Source: an uncultured Mycobacteriaceae bacterium
Lineage (GTDB): Bacteria > Actinomycetota > Actinomycetes > Mycobacteriales > Mycobacteriaceae
Length of the DNA stretch: 64,000 nt
Assembly: GCA_902826815.1 (NCBI GenBank)
Contig: CADEGF010000013.1
Location: forward strand, 1-64,000
Direction of reading: 5' to 3'
Positions within the stretch are counted from its first letter, which is position 1. Each line of letters opens with the position of its first letter. Shown here one piece after another: positions 51,261 to 60,948 of the stretch. A program made the translations under genes and the position numbers. The notes beneath the pieces were generated by a model, which was not told where the DNA came from, ran no database searches, and worked only from the letters and a program-made list of their open reading frames with translations.

Positions 51261-53417
51261 ATGGCTTTCGCTACCGAACACCCCATCTTGGCGCATTCCG
51301 AGTATCGCCCTGTCGAGGCTATGGTGCGCGCGGGCGGCGAGTTCGAGGTCGTGAGCGAATACGACCCCGCCGGTGACCAGCCTGCAGCGATCGAGGACCT
51401 GGAGCGCCGCATCAGAGCGGGGGAGCGCGACGTGGTGCTGCTCGGTGCCACCGGTACCGGCAAGTCGGCGACCACCGCGTGGCTGGTCGAGAAGCTGCAG
51501 CGGCCGACACTCGTGATGGCGCCCAACAAGACACTCGCCGCTCAGCTGGCCAACGAGCTGCGGGAGATGTTGCCCCACAACGCCGTCGAGTATTTCGTTT
51601 CGTACTACGACTACTACCAGCCTGAGGCATACATCGCGCAGACCGACACCTACATCGAGAAGGACAGCTCGATCAACGACGACGTCGAGCGGCTGCGGCA
51701 CTCCGCGACGTCGAGCCTGCTGTCCCGGCGCGACGTGGTGGTGGTCGCATCGGTCTCGTGCATCTACGGCCTCGGTACACCGCAGTCCTATATGGACCGG
51801 TCGGTGGAGGTGAAGGTCGGCGAGGAGATACCCCGCGACGCACTGCTGCGGCTGTTGGTCGACGTTCAGTACACCCGCAATGACATGGCCTTCACCAGGG
51901 GTTCGTTCCGGGTGCGCGGCGACACCGTCGAGATCATCCCGTCCTACGAGGAACTGGCGGTGCGCATCGAGTTCTTCGGCGACGAAGTCGAGGCGCTGTA
52001 CTACCTGCACCCGCTGACCGGCGACGTCGTCCGCAAGGTCGACTCACTCCGGATCTTCCCGGCCACCCACTACGTCGCCGGCCCGGAACGGATGGCGCAT
52101 GCGATCTCGACCATCGAGCAGGAGCTCGAGGAGCGGTTGGCCGAACTGGAGAAGCAGGGCAAACTGCTTGAGGCGCAACGACTTCGGATGCGGACGAACT
52201 ACGACGTCGAGATGATGCGTCAGGTCGGCTTCTGCTCGGGAATCGAGAACTACTCCCGGCATATCGACGCGCGACCCGCGGGCTCGGCGCCTGCCACACT
52301 GCTGGACTACTTTCCCGAGGACTTCTTGCTCGTCATCGACGAGTCGCATGTGACGGTGCCGCAGATCGGTGGCATGTACGAAGGCGACATGTCGCGGAAG
52401 CGCAACCTGGTCGATTTCGGGTTCCGGCTGCCGTCAGCCATCGACAACCGACCCCTGACCTGGGAGGAGTTCGCAGACCGGATCGGGCAGACGGTGTACC
52501 TGTCGGCCACGCCGGGCCCGTACGAGCTCAGCCAGACCGGTGGCGAGTTCGTCGAACAGGTGATCCGCCCGACCGGACTCGTCGACCCGCAGGTCGTGGT
52601 GAAACCGACGAAGGGCCAGATCGACGACCTGATCGGGGAGATCCGCAAGCGCACCGAGCTCGACGAGCGGGTGCTGGTCACCACGCTCACCAAGAAGATG
52701 GCAGAGGATCTCACCGACTACATGTTGGAGATGGGGATCCGCACCCGTTACCTGCACTCCGAGGTCGACACGCTGCGCCGGGTGGAGTTGCTGCGCCAGC
52801 TGCGGCTCGGCGAGTACGACGTGCTTGTCGGCATCAACCTGCTGAGGGAGGGCCTCGACCTGCCCGAGGTGTCTCTGGTGGCGATCCTTGACGCCGACAA
52901 GGAAGGCTTTCTGCGGTCGCCGCGAAGCCTGATCCAGACCATCGGCCGCGCGGCCCGCAACGTGTCCGGCGAAGTACATATGTACGCGGACAAAATGACC
53001 GACTCGATGAAGCAGGCCATCGACGAGACCGACCGCAGGCGGGCCAAGCAGATCGCCTACAACGAGGAGAGGGGCATCAACCCGCAGCCGCTGCGCAAGA
53101 AGATCGCCGACATCCTCGACCAGGTCTACCGCGAGGCCGACGATACCGATATCGAGGTCGGCGGCTCAGGGCGCAATGCCTCGCGGGGCCGCCGAGCCCA
53201 GGGGGAGCCGGGCAGGGCCGTCAGCGCCGGAATCATCGAGGGCCGGGATACATCGAGCATGCCGAGGGCCGAGCTCGCCGACCTCATCAAGGATCTGACC
53301 GCCCAGATGATGTCTGCAGCGCGCGATCTGCAGTTCGAGTTGGCGGCCCGAATCCGCGACGAGATCGCCGATCTGAAGAAGGAACTTCGCGGCATGGACG
53401 CGGCCGGCGTGAAATAG
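51261..53417 (+). CDS. uvrB: Excinuclease ABC subunit B
   Basis: 718 residues from ATG 51261; an upstream in-frame ATG at 51225 is less likely. UvrB is the damage-verifying helicase of nucleotide excision repair. Walker [11 protein letters not shown], the beta-hairpin [11 protein letters not shown], Walker [11 protein letters not shown], motif [11 protein letters not shown], motif [17 protein letters not shown] and motif [11 protein letters not shown] are all present. A C-terminal UvrC-binding coiled coil (about 670-710; [20 protein letters not shown]) closes the protein. Full length. A hairpin follows directly. Confidence 0.97.
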   Translation: MAFATEHPILAHSEYRPVEAMVRAGGEFEVVSEYDPAGDQPAAIEDLERRIRAGERDVVLLGATGTGKSATTAWLVEKLQRPTLVMAPNKTLAAQLANELREMLPHNAVEYFVSYYDYYQPEAYIAQTDTYIEKDSSINDDVERLRHSATSSLLSRRDVVVVASVSCIYGLGTPQSYMDRSVEVKVGEEIPRDALLRLLVDVQYTRNDMAFTRGSFRVRGDTVEIIPSYEELAVRIEFFGDEVEALYYLHPLTGDVVRKVDSLRIFPATHYVAGPERMAHAISTIEQELEERLAELEKQGKLLEAQRLRMRTNYDVEMMRQVGFCSGIENYSRHIDARPAGSAPATLLDYFPEDFLLVIDESHVTVPQIGGMYEGDMSRKRNLVDFGFRLPSAIDNRPLTWEEFADRIGQTVYLSATPGPYELSQTGGEFVEQVIRPTGLVDPQVVVKPTKGQIDDLIGEIRKRTELDERVLVTTLTKKMAEDLTDYMLEMGIRTRYLHSEVDTLRRVELLRQLRLGEYDVLVGINLLREGLDLPEVSLVAILDADKEGFLRSPRSLIQTIGRAARNVSGEVHMYADKMTDSMKQAIDETDRRRAKQIAYNEERGINPQPLRKKIADILDQVYREADDTDIEVGGSGRNASRGRRAQGEPGRAVSAGIIEGRDTSSMPRAELADLIKDLTAQMMSAARDLQFELAARIRDEIADLKKELRGMDAAGVK

Positions 53418-53419
53418 CT

Positions 53420-53443
53420 TGATCTCAACTGCCGTTGAGGTCA
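53420..53443. promoter_or_regulatory. Inverted repeat between uvrB and MFS gene
   Basis: TGATCTCAAC-TGCC-GTTGAGGTCA is a 10-bp dyad with one G-T mismatch and a 4-nt loop, starting 3 nt after the uvrB stop. Its 3' arm contains GAGG, the only candidate ribosome binding site for the MFS start at 53448. It may be a repressor operator or an RNA hairpin that limits translation of the transporter. There is no U-tract, so it is not a standard terminator. Confidence 0.55.
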
Positions 53444-53447
53444 TACG

Positions 53448-54854
53448 GTGTCTGACGTGACTGAACGCGCCGCGATCAAACCGGGCAGCTGGCGAGACCT
53501 GCTCGGCAGAGAGCGGATCGGCACCGCAACCCTGTTGGCGGGCGGTGTCGGCCTCTATGCCACCAACGAGTTCCTTACCATCAGCCTGCTGCCGAGCACG
53601 GTTGCCGACATCGGTGGCCAACGGTTCTACGCATGGGTGATCGCCGTGTACCTCGTCGGCTCCGTTGTCGCGGCGGCAGCGGTCAACCCGCTCCTGATCA
53701 GGTTGGGACCGCGGACGTCGTACCTGTTGACGCTCGCCATCTTCGGTGTCGGCACGTTGGGATGCGCCCTGGCCCCAACAATGGAGCTGCTGCTGGTGGG
53801 GCGCACCGTGCAGGGTGCGGCAGGTGGAATGCTCGCCGGCCTCGGCTACGCGGTCATCAATTCGGCCCTGCCGAGTTCGTTGTGGACACGGGCGTCGGCA
53901 CTGGTGTCGGCGATGTGGGGCGTCAGCGTGATCATCGGCCCTGCGATGGGCGGCATCTTCGCCCAATTCGGTATCTGGCGTTGGGCTTTCGGGTCTTTGG
54001 TGATCATGACCGTAGCCATGGCAGTTCTGGTACCGAGTGCACTGCCCGCCCGGCAGCCAAGCGATGGCGCGCCGTCGGCGATCCCGCGGATCCCTGTGTG
54101 GTCCCTGCTGTTGCTCGGCGCCGCTGCGCTGGCGATCAGCGTCGCGGGGGTGCAGCGAGCGGCTGTCGGAACGTTCAGCCTGCTCGCCGTCGGTGCAGGG
54201 TTGGTCGCGCTGTTCCTTGTGGTCGATCGCCGAACCAAGGCGATGGTGTTGCCGCGCTCGGCATTTGGCCGCGGACCCCTCAAGTGGATGTACGTCACGA
54301 TCGGGCTGCTGATGGCCGCGACGATGGTTGACATGTACGTACCGCTTTTCGCACAGCACCTGGCGGGCATGGTGCCCGCCGCAGCGGGATTCTTCGGGGC
54401 GGTGCTCGCAGTCGGCTGGACGACGTCGGAGATCGCGAGCGCATCGGTCAGCAGGATGCGCACCATCGTTCGCCTGGTCGCCGTTGCGCCGGTTGTCATC
54501 GCGCTCGGCCTGACGCTCGGCGCACTGGTTCTCGGTAGCCATTTGTCGTGGCCGCTGGTGGTCGCCTGGGCGGTCGGGCTGTTCATCGCAGGAACCGGTG
54601 TCGGTATCGCATGGCCGCATCTGTCGGCGTGGATCATGGGGGCCGTCGACGATCCGGTGGAGGCCGGTACCGCGGCCGCTGCGATCAACACCGTGCAGCT
54701 GATCTCCGGTGCGTTCGGCGCGGGCCTGGCCGGTGTCGTCGTCAACCTCAGCCACGGCGGCGACGCGGTTGCGGCGCGCTGGTTGTTCACCGTCTTCGCG
54801 GTTCTGGCGGTGGCCGGGCTGGCGGCGTCGTATCGCGCGTCGCGCGGTCGCTAG
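53448..54854 (+). CDS. MFS transporter (Rv1634-like)
   Basis: 468 residues with about 12-14 helices, starting at GTG 53448 (or GTG 53457). The N-terminal cytoplasmic segment ends RERIGTATLLAGG; the first helices contain ATNEFLTISLLPSTVADIGG. The usual motif A is degenerate (NPLLIRLGPRTSYLL), while QGAAGGMLAGLGYAVI marks helix 4-5. It is probably a drug or metabolite exporter. Position after uvrB matches Rv1634. A dyad covers its translation start region. Confidence 0.87.
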   Translation: MSDVTERAAIKPGSWRDLLGRERIGTATLLAGGVGLYATNEFLTISLLPSTVADIGGQRFYAWVIAVYLVGSVVAAAAVNPLLIRLGPRTSYLLTLAIFGVGTLGCALAPTMELLLVGRTVQGAAGGMLAGLGYAVINSALPSSLWTRASALVSAMWGVSVIIGPAMGGIFAQFGIWRWAFGSLVIMTVAMAVLVPSALPARQPSDGAPSAIPRIPVWSLLLLGAAALAISVAGVQRAAVGTFSLLAVGAGLVALFLVVDRRTKAMVLPRSAFGRGPLKWMYVTIGLLMAATMVDMYVPLFAQHLAGMVPAAAGFFGAVLAVGWTTSEIASASVSRMRTIVRLVAVAPVVIALGLTLGALVLGSHLSWPLVVAWAVGLFIAGTGVGIAWPHLSAWIMGAVDDPVEAGTAAAAINTVQLISGAFGAGLAGVVVNLSHGGDAVAARWLFTVFAVLAVAGLAASYRASRGR

Positions 54855-54864
54855 TGTCGACCCG

Positions 54865-55734
54865 ATGGACGCATTCTCCGCCGGGCAGCTGAGCCGTTCG
54901 CTTGACCGGTTACATTCGACGATCTACTTCGCGGCCGAGGCGGGTGAGAAGTTCAGCGAGCTCGGCCTCGGACACCAGCGCATGCAGTACTTCGCGAGCC
55001 GGGCGGCGCCGATGGGAGCTGTGAACGCGAAAGTCGTTGCGGCGACGTTCTACAACTTCAACCCGGAGTTGGTGGCCAAATCGATTCCGGCCGCCTGGGA
55101 GATCGCGTCGCCGGCCGAGGTGACGCGGGCGCGGTACGAGATCGTCGATGCGGTGATTCCCCGAATCCTTGGGGAACGCGTCCGATCGGCGGAGTTCGCG
55201 CATTCGACGGCGATCGTGCGCCACACCGCCGAGGCGATTCCCAACGCGGACGGCCGCCCACTGTATGCCGGTCACGCCGAACTGGAATGGCCGGAGACTA
55301 CGCACGGGCAGCTGTGGCACGCGATCACCCTGCTGCGGGAGTACCGCGGTGACGGTCATATCGCCGCTCTGGTCGGCCATGGGCTCAGTGGCATCGAGGC
55401 GTTGATCACCCACGTGGCGACGGGGACCGGCTTCGACCCGGAATTCGGACGGAGGTTGCGCGGGTGGAGTCAGGAGCAGTGGGACGAAACGGTCGAGGCG
55501 CTCCGGGCGCGGAACGTGCTCGACGGCGTCGGTCTGTTGACGACGGCCGGAAACAACCTACGCACGAAGGTCGAAGACCTGACCGACGAACTGGCCCACC
55601 CGCCATGGCTGACCGTGCCCGACGACGATGTGGCCGAGATGGTCGCGCTGGGGGAAACGATTCGGGATGCCGTCCGGGACGCGGGTGTGTTTCCGACGAA
55701 CGCCTTCGGCCCGCGTTACGGCCAGCACCGTTAG
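54865..55734 (+). CDS. SCO6745-family protein
   Basis: 289 residues from ATG 54865, 10 nt after the MFS stop. All-helical and rich in Ala, Glu and Arg, with TIYFAAEAGEKFSELGLG, RAAPMGAVNAKVVAATFYNF, ASPAEVTRARYEIVDAV and GHGLSGIEALITHVATG. This matches what I know as the SCO6745 family, actinobacterial cytoplasmic proteins of unknown function. A C-terminal winged-helix-like stretch WDETVEALRARNVL is possible. It overlaps the convergent MgtC gene by 4 nt. Confidence 0.75.
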   Translation: MDAFSAGQLSRSLDRLHSTIYFAAEAGEKFSELGLGHQRMQYFASRAAPMGAVNAKVVAATFYNFNPELVAKSIPAAWEIASPAEVTRARYEIVDAVIPRILGERVRSAEFAHSTAIVRHTAEAIPNADGRPLYAGHAELEWPETTHGQLWHAITLLREYRGDGHIAALVGHGLSGIEALITHVATGTGFDPEFGRRLRGWSQEQWDETVEALRARNVLDGVGLLTTAGNNLRTKVEDLTDELAHPPWLTVPDDDVAEMVALGETIRDAVRDAGVFPTNAFGPRYGQHR

Positions 55735-56468
55735 TCGGGGTCCTCGTCGAGCTGACGAATCGCGGTCACTCCGTCGATACCTGCGAGCACGGTCGGTGCA
55801 TTCAATATGCCGTTGCCGGCCAGCGTCAGCTGGACGCCCGCTTGACCCGGTGCCGCGCCGAGCGGCCCGCCCTGCGGATCCGCGGTCAGTTCCGTGAGCT
55901 GCCATTGCCGTCGCTCGCACGCCTGCAAGAGCTGACTCATGACACCCAGGCCCTCGGTGTAGGTGAGGTGAAGGCGTGTCGCGCCACTCAACCGGGCGCT
56001 GAGGCGCCGCGCCAGCGGCAGGAACCCCACTACGACGAGAAAATGCATCGCCGTCACCGTGAAGGCCAACAGGAGCAGGCCTGCGCCCGCGGCCATTCCG
56101 ATCGCCGCGGACTCCCAAATGGAGGCCGCGGTGGTGAGGCCATGTACCGAGCCGCGGCGGAAGATGATGATGCCCGCGCCGAGAAAGCCGATGCCCGAGA
56201 CGATTTGGGCTGCCACGCGGGACGGATCAACTTCGACGGTGCCTGCGACGAGGACGTCGCTGAAACCGTACTTGCTGACCAGAAGTATCAGGGCCGCCGC
56301 GGTGCCGACGATGGTCTGCGTGCGGATTCCGGCGCTTTTGCCCTGAAGTTCGCGCTCCAGGCCGATGAGCGCGGTCAACCCGAATGCGATGAACAACTCG
56401 ATGATCTGCCGGACGCCCTGCCCCGGACCGCCGAAGAACGGCGGATCGGCTGCCAGCCACAGATCCAT
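55731..56468 (-). CDS. MgtC/SapB-family membrane protein
   Basis: 245 residues. The N-terminal membrane domain carries the MgtC hallmarks: AFGLTALIGLERELQGKSAG, GIRTQTIVGTAAALI, QIVSGIGFLGAGIIIFRRG and LTTAASIWESAAIGMAAG. The C-terminal ACT-like domain is shorter. In pathogens MgtC aids survival in macrophages and at low Mg2+, partly by inhibiting the F-ATPase. The usual Mg transporter gene is not adjacent. Starts at ATG 56468. Confidence 0.92.
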   Translation of the reverse strand: MDLWLAADPPFFGGPGQGVRQIIELFIAFGLTALIGLERELQGKSAGIRTQTIVGTAAALILLVSKYGFSDVLVAGTVEVDPSRVAAQIVSGIGFLGAGIIIFRRGSVHGLTTAASIWESAAIGMAAGAGLLLLAFTVTAMHFLVVVGFLPLARRLSARLSGATRLHLTYTEGLGVMSQLLQACERRQWQLTELTADPQGGPLGAAPGQAGVQLTLAGNGILNAPTVLAGIDGVTAIRQLDEDPD

Positions 56469-56602
56469 GCGGACAAAGTTAGCGGCAAAAATTCCACTAC
56501 GGCTTGCGGCGCGCCGCCTTCAAAGAGTTTGCGGCCCTGTATCGATCACTGCGAGCCAAACGGTGTTCGGTCCAGGGGCCGCCTGGCATAGTCACCTGCG
56601 TT

Positions 56603-56673
56603 GCGGGTGTGGCTGAGTGGCTAGGCAACGGCCTGCAAAGCCGTGTACACGGGTTCGACTCCCGTCACTCGCT
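56603..56673 (+). tRNA. tRNA-Cys (GCA)
   Basis: A 71-nt cloverleaf: acceptor GCGGGTG/CACTCGC with one G-U pair, U discriminator as expected for tRNA-Cys, D loop with GG, anticodon loop CTGCAAA giving GCA, and T arm CGGGTTCGACTCCCG. CCA is not encoded. It lies between mgtC and a membrane-protein gene. Confidence 0.93.
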
Positions 56674-56732
56674 CACTTGATCTCGCTTTTGCCACGACGT
56701 TTCGGCGGGCCCGCAACCGTATGCTTGGGCCG

Positions 56733-57824
56733 ATGAACTCGACCGAAAATGCCCCCGTGGTCCCGGTGACCGCCCGGGCCGAATACCTGACCGGTCGTCA
56801 TCGCACGGCCGCCGTCGCATCCGGCACGGTACTGATGACAGGGTTGATCGCACTGGTGGCGCTCAGCTACGCCGCAGTGTCGGGGTTCCTCACCGCGGCA
56901 GTCGTGGCAGTACTCGTCGCCGCCGCGCTGGGCGCGGTGGCCTACGGGCGGCTGGGGAAGTCTGGAGCGGTACTGATCACAGTCGATAACGACACCGTCT
57001 ACCTGGGCGACGAGACCCACGGGATCGTCAGCTACCCGCTGTCGTCGTTGGTTGCCGTGCGCCGTGCGGGGCCGGCCGACGAGACGTCGACGGCGGTGAA
57101 CGGTCGGCACCTGACGGTCCGCGGTCGGCACTACCTCGAGCTGACCTTCGCCACCGACAACGGCGGCAGCGACCAGTGGCGGGTGGCGGTCGTCGGATCG
57201 GATCCCGCGGCGGACGAGGTCCTCACCCGGTTGGCGGCGACGCTGCCGGGCGTGGATGCCGACGCGCCGGTGTCCTTCTCGGGGGCGCGGATCGCCGACG
57301 CCGGGACCGACGAGGCGGCGAAACGGTTGTGGGAGGAAGCCGCCCGGCGCCACGACGATATCCTCGGCGCGTACGGCGCCTACGAACTCGACCCGGCGAT
57401 GTTGTTGCGCTACCCCGCCATCACCGATGTGACCGTCGAACCCACCCAGACGTTCCACATGGCGCTCGACGAAGCAGGGGCACTGCGCACCGACGCCTAT
57501 CCGGGCAACCGCGGGCTGGCCGACTCCTACCAGCAGTCGGTGGTCGCGCTGCGCCGGGCCTGGATCGCGTGCGAATCGCACGGGAAGAAGGTGGGCACGG
57601 CCTATCTCGATCCGGCCGACCGGACCGAACTCGATACCGCGCTCAAGCTCTACAATCACGCCGCGTCCAGCAGCACGCCTGCCGAACAGGCCGCCTACTA
57701 CGGCCGCGTACGCGACATCGTCATCAAACTCGCCGACCGGGGCGTGCTTCACCCGCCGAAAGTTCAACTGGCCCAATTGGAAGGGGTCACCCGCCGGGCC
57801 ATCGAGGCGGCCCGGCCGATCTGA
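56733..57824 (+). CDS. Membrane protein of unknown function
   Basis: 363 residues from ATG 56733 (MNSTENAPVV); ATG 56721 is possible. Two helices near residues 27-75 (TVLMTGLIALVALSYAAVSG and FLTAAVVAVLVAAALGAVAYG) are followed by a large soluble part. The first 100 residues after the membrane resemble a PH-like beta domain (DNDTVYLGDETHGIVSYPL). The C-terminal 170 residues are helical with AAKRLWEEAARRHDDILGAY. No family is recognised. It is convergent with the next gene (10-nt gap). Confidence 0.7.
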   Translation: MNSTENAPVVPVTARAEYLTGRHRTAAVASGTVLMTGLIALVALSYAAVSGFLTAAVVAVLVAAALGAVAYGRLGKSGAVLITVDNDTVYLGDETHGIVSYPLSSLVAVRRAGPADETSTAVNGRHLTVRGRHYLELTFATDNGGSDQWRVAVVGSDPAADEVLTRLAATLPGVDADAPVSFSGARIADAGTDEAAKRLWEEAARRHDDILGAYGAYELDPAMLLRYPAITDVTVEPTQTFHMALDEAGALRTDAYPGNRGLADSYQQSVVALRRAWIACESHGKKVGTAYLDPADRTELDTALKLYNHAASSSTPAEQAAYYGRVRDIVIKLADRGVLHPPKVQLAQLEGVTRRAIEAARPI

Positions 57825-57834
57825 CGGCCACGGC

Positions 57835-59334
57835 TCAGATGGCGCCCGGCCCGAGGAACTCGCCGCTGACCGAGTAGGTCCCGGATGCGGCCTCCACGCC
57901 CGCGAGCTCGATCCGGATCGCCAACCGGTGTTGGTCGATCTCCCGGTCCGTGATCCAGATCTGCACGGCTTCTCGTTCGTAGGGTTCCAGGGCGCCGCGT
58001 TGCATCGCCTGTGCCCGAACGGATTCGAAGACTTCGAGGCCGATATCGTCGAAGGCGAACGTCTGCCTTCCCGAGTGGTACGACTCGTCGGTGACCTCGG
58101 GCAGCTCCCCGGGCACCATAATGATCTGGCCGGACCGGTCACCGGTCTGGAAGTCGAGGACGACGCCGCCGCCGCTCTGGAGCTCGGTCGGGTGTGCAAT
58201 CGGGGTGGCCCGGTGGGTGCCCCGGATCTCGAAGTTGGTCAGGACCGGGTCAGACGGGGCGATCCCGGCCAGCGCCAGGGCGTCCCGTGCGTTTTGGAAC
58301 GACACGGTGAAATCGGCTGGATCGAAGATCTCGCCGACGGTGCCGTCCGGGAGCGCGTCGATGGTCTTGCTGCCGAAGGTGCCGGTCAAAATCAGCGGCG
58401 CGCCGGGGGCCGAACGTTTGATCTCCAGGGTGTCCAACCCGCTCGGCCGCCCCGCGGATTCGGCTTGCCGGGCCATCTTGTCGGCGATCGCAGTCAGATC
58501 GGTCGACGCGATGTCGCCGGCGGTGAAGGTGCTGTCGGTGCGCAGAACCTGCGCCGAGGGTGTGGTGAACGGGTCTCCGTTGTTATTGATGTACACGATC
58601 GTCGAGTCACCGTTCGTCGGATCGAGAACCGTGCCGTAGTCAGACCCGCTGCCGGTGAGCCGGAGATCGAGCAGATTGTTGGGCGCGGCAGGCCCGAACT
58701 GCTCGGTGATCGCCCGGATCATGCCGTCGCGGCGGGCGTTGAGATTCATGTCCTTGGACCTGGGGCCGTTGTCGGCGCGGGGCGCCGCAGGGGTCGATGC
58801 CGTGCTGATCGACACGTGCCATGCGTCACCGACGCCGAATAGCACCGTCAGCGCCACCAGGATGGTGACCGCCGGATAGATCACCGCCCACTTGCCGGGC
58901 TGGTCGTCGAACGCAGGCGTGTCCGCTGCCTCCCGCGGAGGTAGCCGATCGGGGGGCAGCGCGGTGACGGGGTTGTCGGTCAGCGACCGAAAGTTGCCGC
59001 GTGACATCGACGCTATCCACCGCGCCTGATACGCGGTGTCATGCGGCGGGCTGATCGTCGCGGTCACCAACGTCGGCTGCAAATCATCGTCGGTGAGGCA
59101 GCTGCGGGTCAGCGCATCGACGCGGACCGGCACCGATGGCGCGGGCGTCGCATGCGCGAAGACCCCGAGTTCGGAGACGCGTGACGGCCGGGGCACCGTC
59201 GCGAATCCGGCGACGAGGAGCGGGATCGAGATGAACAGCGCCACCCACCAGGCGTTATAGGCGCCGAGCCCGATACCGAGCGCGATGAGAACACCGGCCG
59301 CGGCCGCCTGGCCGACACGCGCCATGCGGTTCAC
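57835..59334 (-). CDS. Large membrane protein of unknown function
   Basis: 499 residues from ATG 59334. A two-helix hairpin lies at the N-terminus (GVLIALGIGLGAYNAWWVAL and LFISIPLLVAGFA), a cytoplasmic loop (45-150), and a third helix (WAVIYPAVTILVALTVLFGV, about 150-170). The remaining 320 residues are then outside, with a beta-rich pattern (NNNGDPFTTPSAQVLRTDS, VVLDFQTGDRSGQIIMVPGE). No known domain is seen. AGGAGG is just before the start. The shape suggests an envelope protein that may work with the convergent neighbour. Confidence 0.7.
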   Translation of the reverse strand: MNRMARVGQAAAAGVLIALGIGLGAYNAWWVALFISIPLLVAGFATVPRPSRVSELGVFAHATPAPSVPVRVDALTRSCLTDDDLQPTLVTATISPPHDTAYQARWIASMSRGNFRSLTDNPVTALPPDRLPPREAADTPAFDDQPGKWAVIYPAVTILVALTVLFGVGDAWHVSISTASTPAAPRADNGPRSKDMNLNARRDGMIRAITEQFGPAAPNNLLDLRLTGSGSDYGTVLDPTNGDSTIVYINNNGDPFTTPSAQVLRTDSTFTAGDIASTDLTAIADKMARQAESAGRPSGLDTLEIKRSAPGAPLILTGTFGSKTIDALPDGTVGEIFDPADFTVSFQNARDALALAGIAPSDPVLTNFEIRGTHRATPIAHPTELQSGGGVVLDFQTGDRSGQIIMVPGELPEVTDESYHSGRQTFAFDDIGLEVFESVRAQAMQRGALEPYEREAVQIWITDREIDQHRLAIRIELAGVEAASGTYSVSGEFLGPGAI

Positions 59335-59577
59335 CGAGCTACCTCCTATATTTGCGCGCCGGGTGCTCGCGGCACGCGGCCACCACTATTCGGCGGGTTT
59401 TCATGATCATAGTGATGTTGCCGCTGTCACGTATTTGGCAGCGACGTGACCTTCGTAGCGCCGCGCGTGTGAAACCCCAGGACAACGGCCCTCGCACCGG
59501 CGAATGACTCCCATGTTTGCCAAACAACGGGTTAGGGTCTTTCGTTGGCGGTGCAAACAACACTGGGAGGGTACTGA

Positions 59578-60024
59578 ATGAGCGGCTATCAGACCGTGGT
59601 GGTCGGCACGGACGGATCGGATTCGTCGTTGCGTGCCGTGGACAGGGCCGGTCAGATCGCCGCGGGTTCTGGCGCGAGGGTGATCGTGGCCACCGCCTAC
59701 TTCCCGCAGAGCGATGACCAGCGGGCCGCCGACGTCCTGAAGGACGAGGGCTACAAGATGGCAGGCAACGCCCCGATCTACGCGATCCTGCGCGAGGCCA
59801 AGGACCGTGCGAGCGCGGCGGGGGCCACCAACATCGAGGAGAAGGCCGTCGTCGGTGCACCCGTTGACGCCCTCGTCGACCTGGCCGAGGAAGTCAGTGC
59901 CGACCTACTGGTCGTCGGCAACGTCGGCCTGAGCACCATCGCGGGCCGACTGCTCGGTTCGGTGCCCGCCAACGTCGCGCGGCGCTCCAAGACCGACGTG
60001 CTGATCGTTCACACCACGCCGTAA
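59578..60024 (+). CDS. Universal stress protein, single domain (Rv1636/TB15.3 type)
   Basis: 148 residues. The UspA fold has TVVVGTDGSDSSLRAVDRA at the start and the nucleotide motif VVGNVGLSTIAGRLLGSVPANV (G2xG9xGS) at the C-terminus. The M. tuberculosis Rv1636 and M. smegmatis homologues bind cAMP as well as ATP and may buffer cAMP. That connects functionally with the adenylate cyclase at 17472-18779. Strong GGGAGGG before ATG. The 243-nt upstream gap has a GTTTG-C-CAAAC dyad (59515-59525) and no gene. Confidence 0.93.
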   Translation: MSGYQTVVVGTDGSDSSLRAVDRAGQIAAGSGARVIVATAYFPQSDDQRAADVLKDEGYKMAGNAPIYAILREAKDRASAAGATNIEEKAVVGAPVDALVDLAEEVSADLLVVGNVGLSTIAGRLLGSVPANVARRSKTDVLIVHTTP

Positions 60025-60035
60025 TTCGGCGGAGG

Positions 60036-60920
60036 TTACGTCGCCGACGCCTTGGCGATCTCGGCGATCGCGGCATCCAGCGTTGCGTTGAACTCGTCGT
60101 CGCTCTGCTGTGCGGACAAGCCTTCGGTGAGCGCGCGGGAGAAGCTGGCGATGACTCCGTTGTTGCGCGCGAGCTTCTCGCAGGCCTCGTCCCGGGCATA
60201 GCCACCCGACAGCGCCACAACGCGGACCACGTTGGGATGGGAGACCAGTTCGCGGTACAGGTTGTCGGTATCCGGCAGCGTCAGCTTCAGCATGACCTTC
60301 TGGCCGTCGTCGAGCCGGTTCAGGCCGTCGAGCAGGCCCGCCTTCAGCTGGTCCTCGGCCTCGGCTTTCTTCGGGCTGTGGATGTCGACCTCGGGCTCGA
60401 TGATCGGCACCAGACCCTTCGCGAGGACCTGCCGGCCGACCGCGAACTGCTGCGCGACGACCGCGTCCAGGCCCGCTCCTGGCAGTTTGATGACGGACCG
60501 CTCCTTGGTGCCGAAGACACCGTTGGCGACCGCGCGGTCCAACAGATCGTCGAGGTCCGGCATCGGCTTCATCGTCTGGGCACCGTCCTGCTCATCGGCG
60601 AGGCCCTTGTCGATCTTGAGGAACGGCACGATGCCCTTGACGTTCCACAGATAGTCGGCTGTCGGACGGCCCTCGATCTCGCGGTCCATCGTCTGTTCGA
60701 ACAGGATCGCGCCCATGATCCGGCCGGCGTCGAAGGCCGGGCTGGTGATGATGCGGGTCCGCATCTCGTGCACCAGGTCGAACATCTGCTCGTCGCCTGA
60801 GTAGGCGTCTTCGGGGATGCCGTACAGCTTCAGCGCCTTGGGCGTGCTGCCGCCGCTCTGATCGAGTGCCGCGATGAAGCCGGCGCCACTGTGCGCCTTC
60901 TCCAACTGCTCGGGATTCAT
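60036..60920 (-). CDS. Fructose-bisphosphate aldolase, class I
   Basis: 294 residues of the bacterial short class I aldolase family (FBAI). Family text is clear: [36 protein letters not shown] and [11 protein letters not shown]. The Schiff-base Lys is probably in [10 protein letters not shown]. It cleaves fructose 1,6-bisphosphate to glyceraldehyde 3-phosphate and dihydroxyacetone phosphate without metal. Mycobacteria rely mainly on a class II Zn enzyme, so this is a second, metal-independent form. It is monocistronic between the stress-protein and SDR genes. Starts at ATG 60920 with AAGGAAAT upstream. Confidence 0.92.
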   Translation of the reverse strand: MNPEQLEKAHSGAGFIAALDQSGGSTPKALKLYGIPEDAYSGDEQMFDLVHEMRTRIITSPAFDAGRIMGAILFEQTMDREIEGRPTADYLWNVKGIVPFLKIDKGLADEQDGAQTMKPMPDLDDLLDRAVANGVFGTKERSVIKLPGAGLDAVVAQQFAVGRQVLAKGLVPIIEPEVDIHSPKKAEAEDQLKAGLLDGLNRLDDGQKVMLKLTLPDTDNLYRELVSHPNVVRVVALSGGYARDEACEKLARNNGVIASFSRALTEGLSAQQSDDEFNATLDAAIAEIAKASAT

Positions 60921-60948
60921 TTCCTTCTCCTTGTCGACTTCGTTGAAG

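Noticed and set aside
51225..51275. LexA/SOS box before uvrB
   Set aside because: No GAAC-N4-GTTC type dyad is present in the upstream bases.
53166..54755. 529-residue minus-strand open frame opposite the MFS gene
   Set aside because: Shadow composition, no start context, overlaps the uvrB end.
56673..58199. 508-residue minus-strand open frame across two genes
   Set aside because: Spans the tRNA-Cys edge and the convergent gene ends, with shadow composition.
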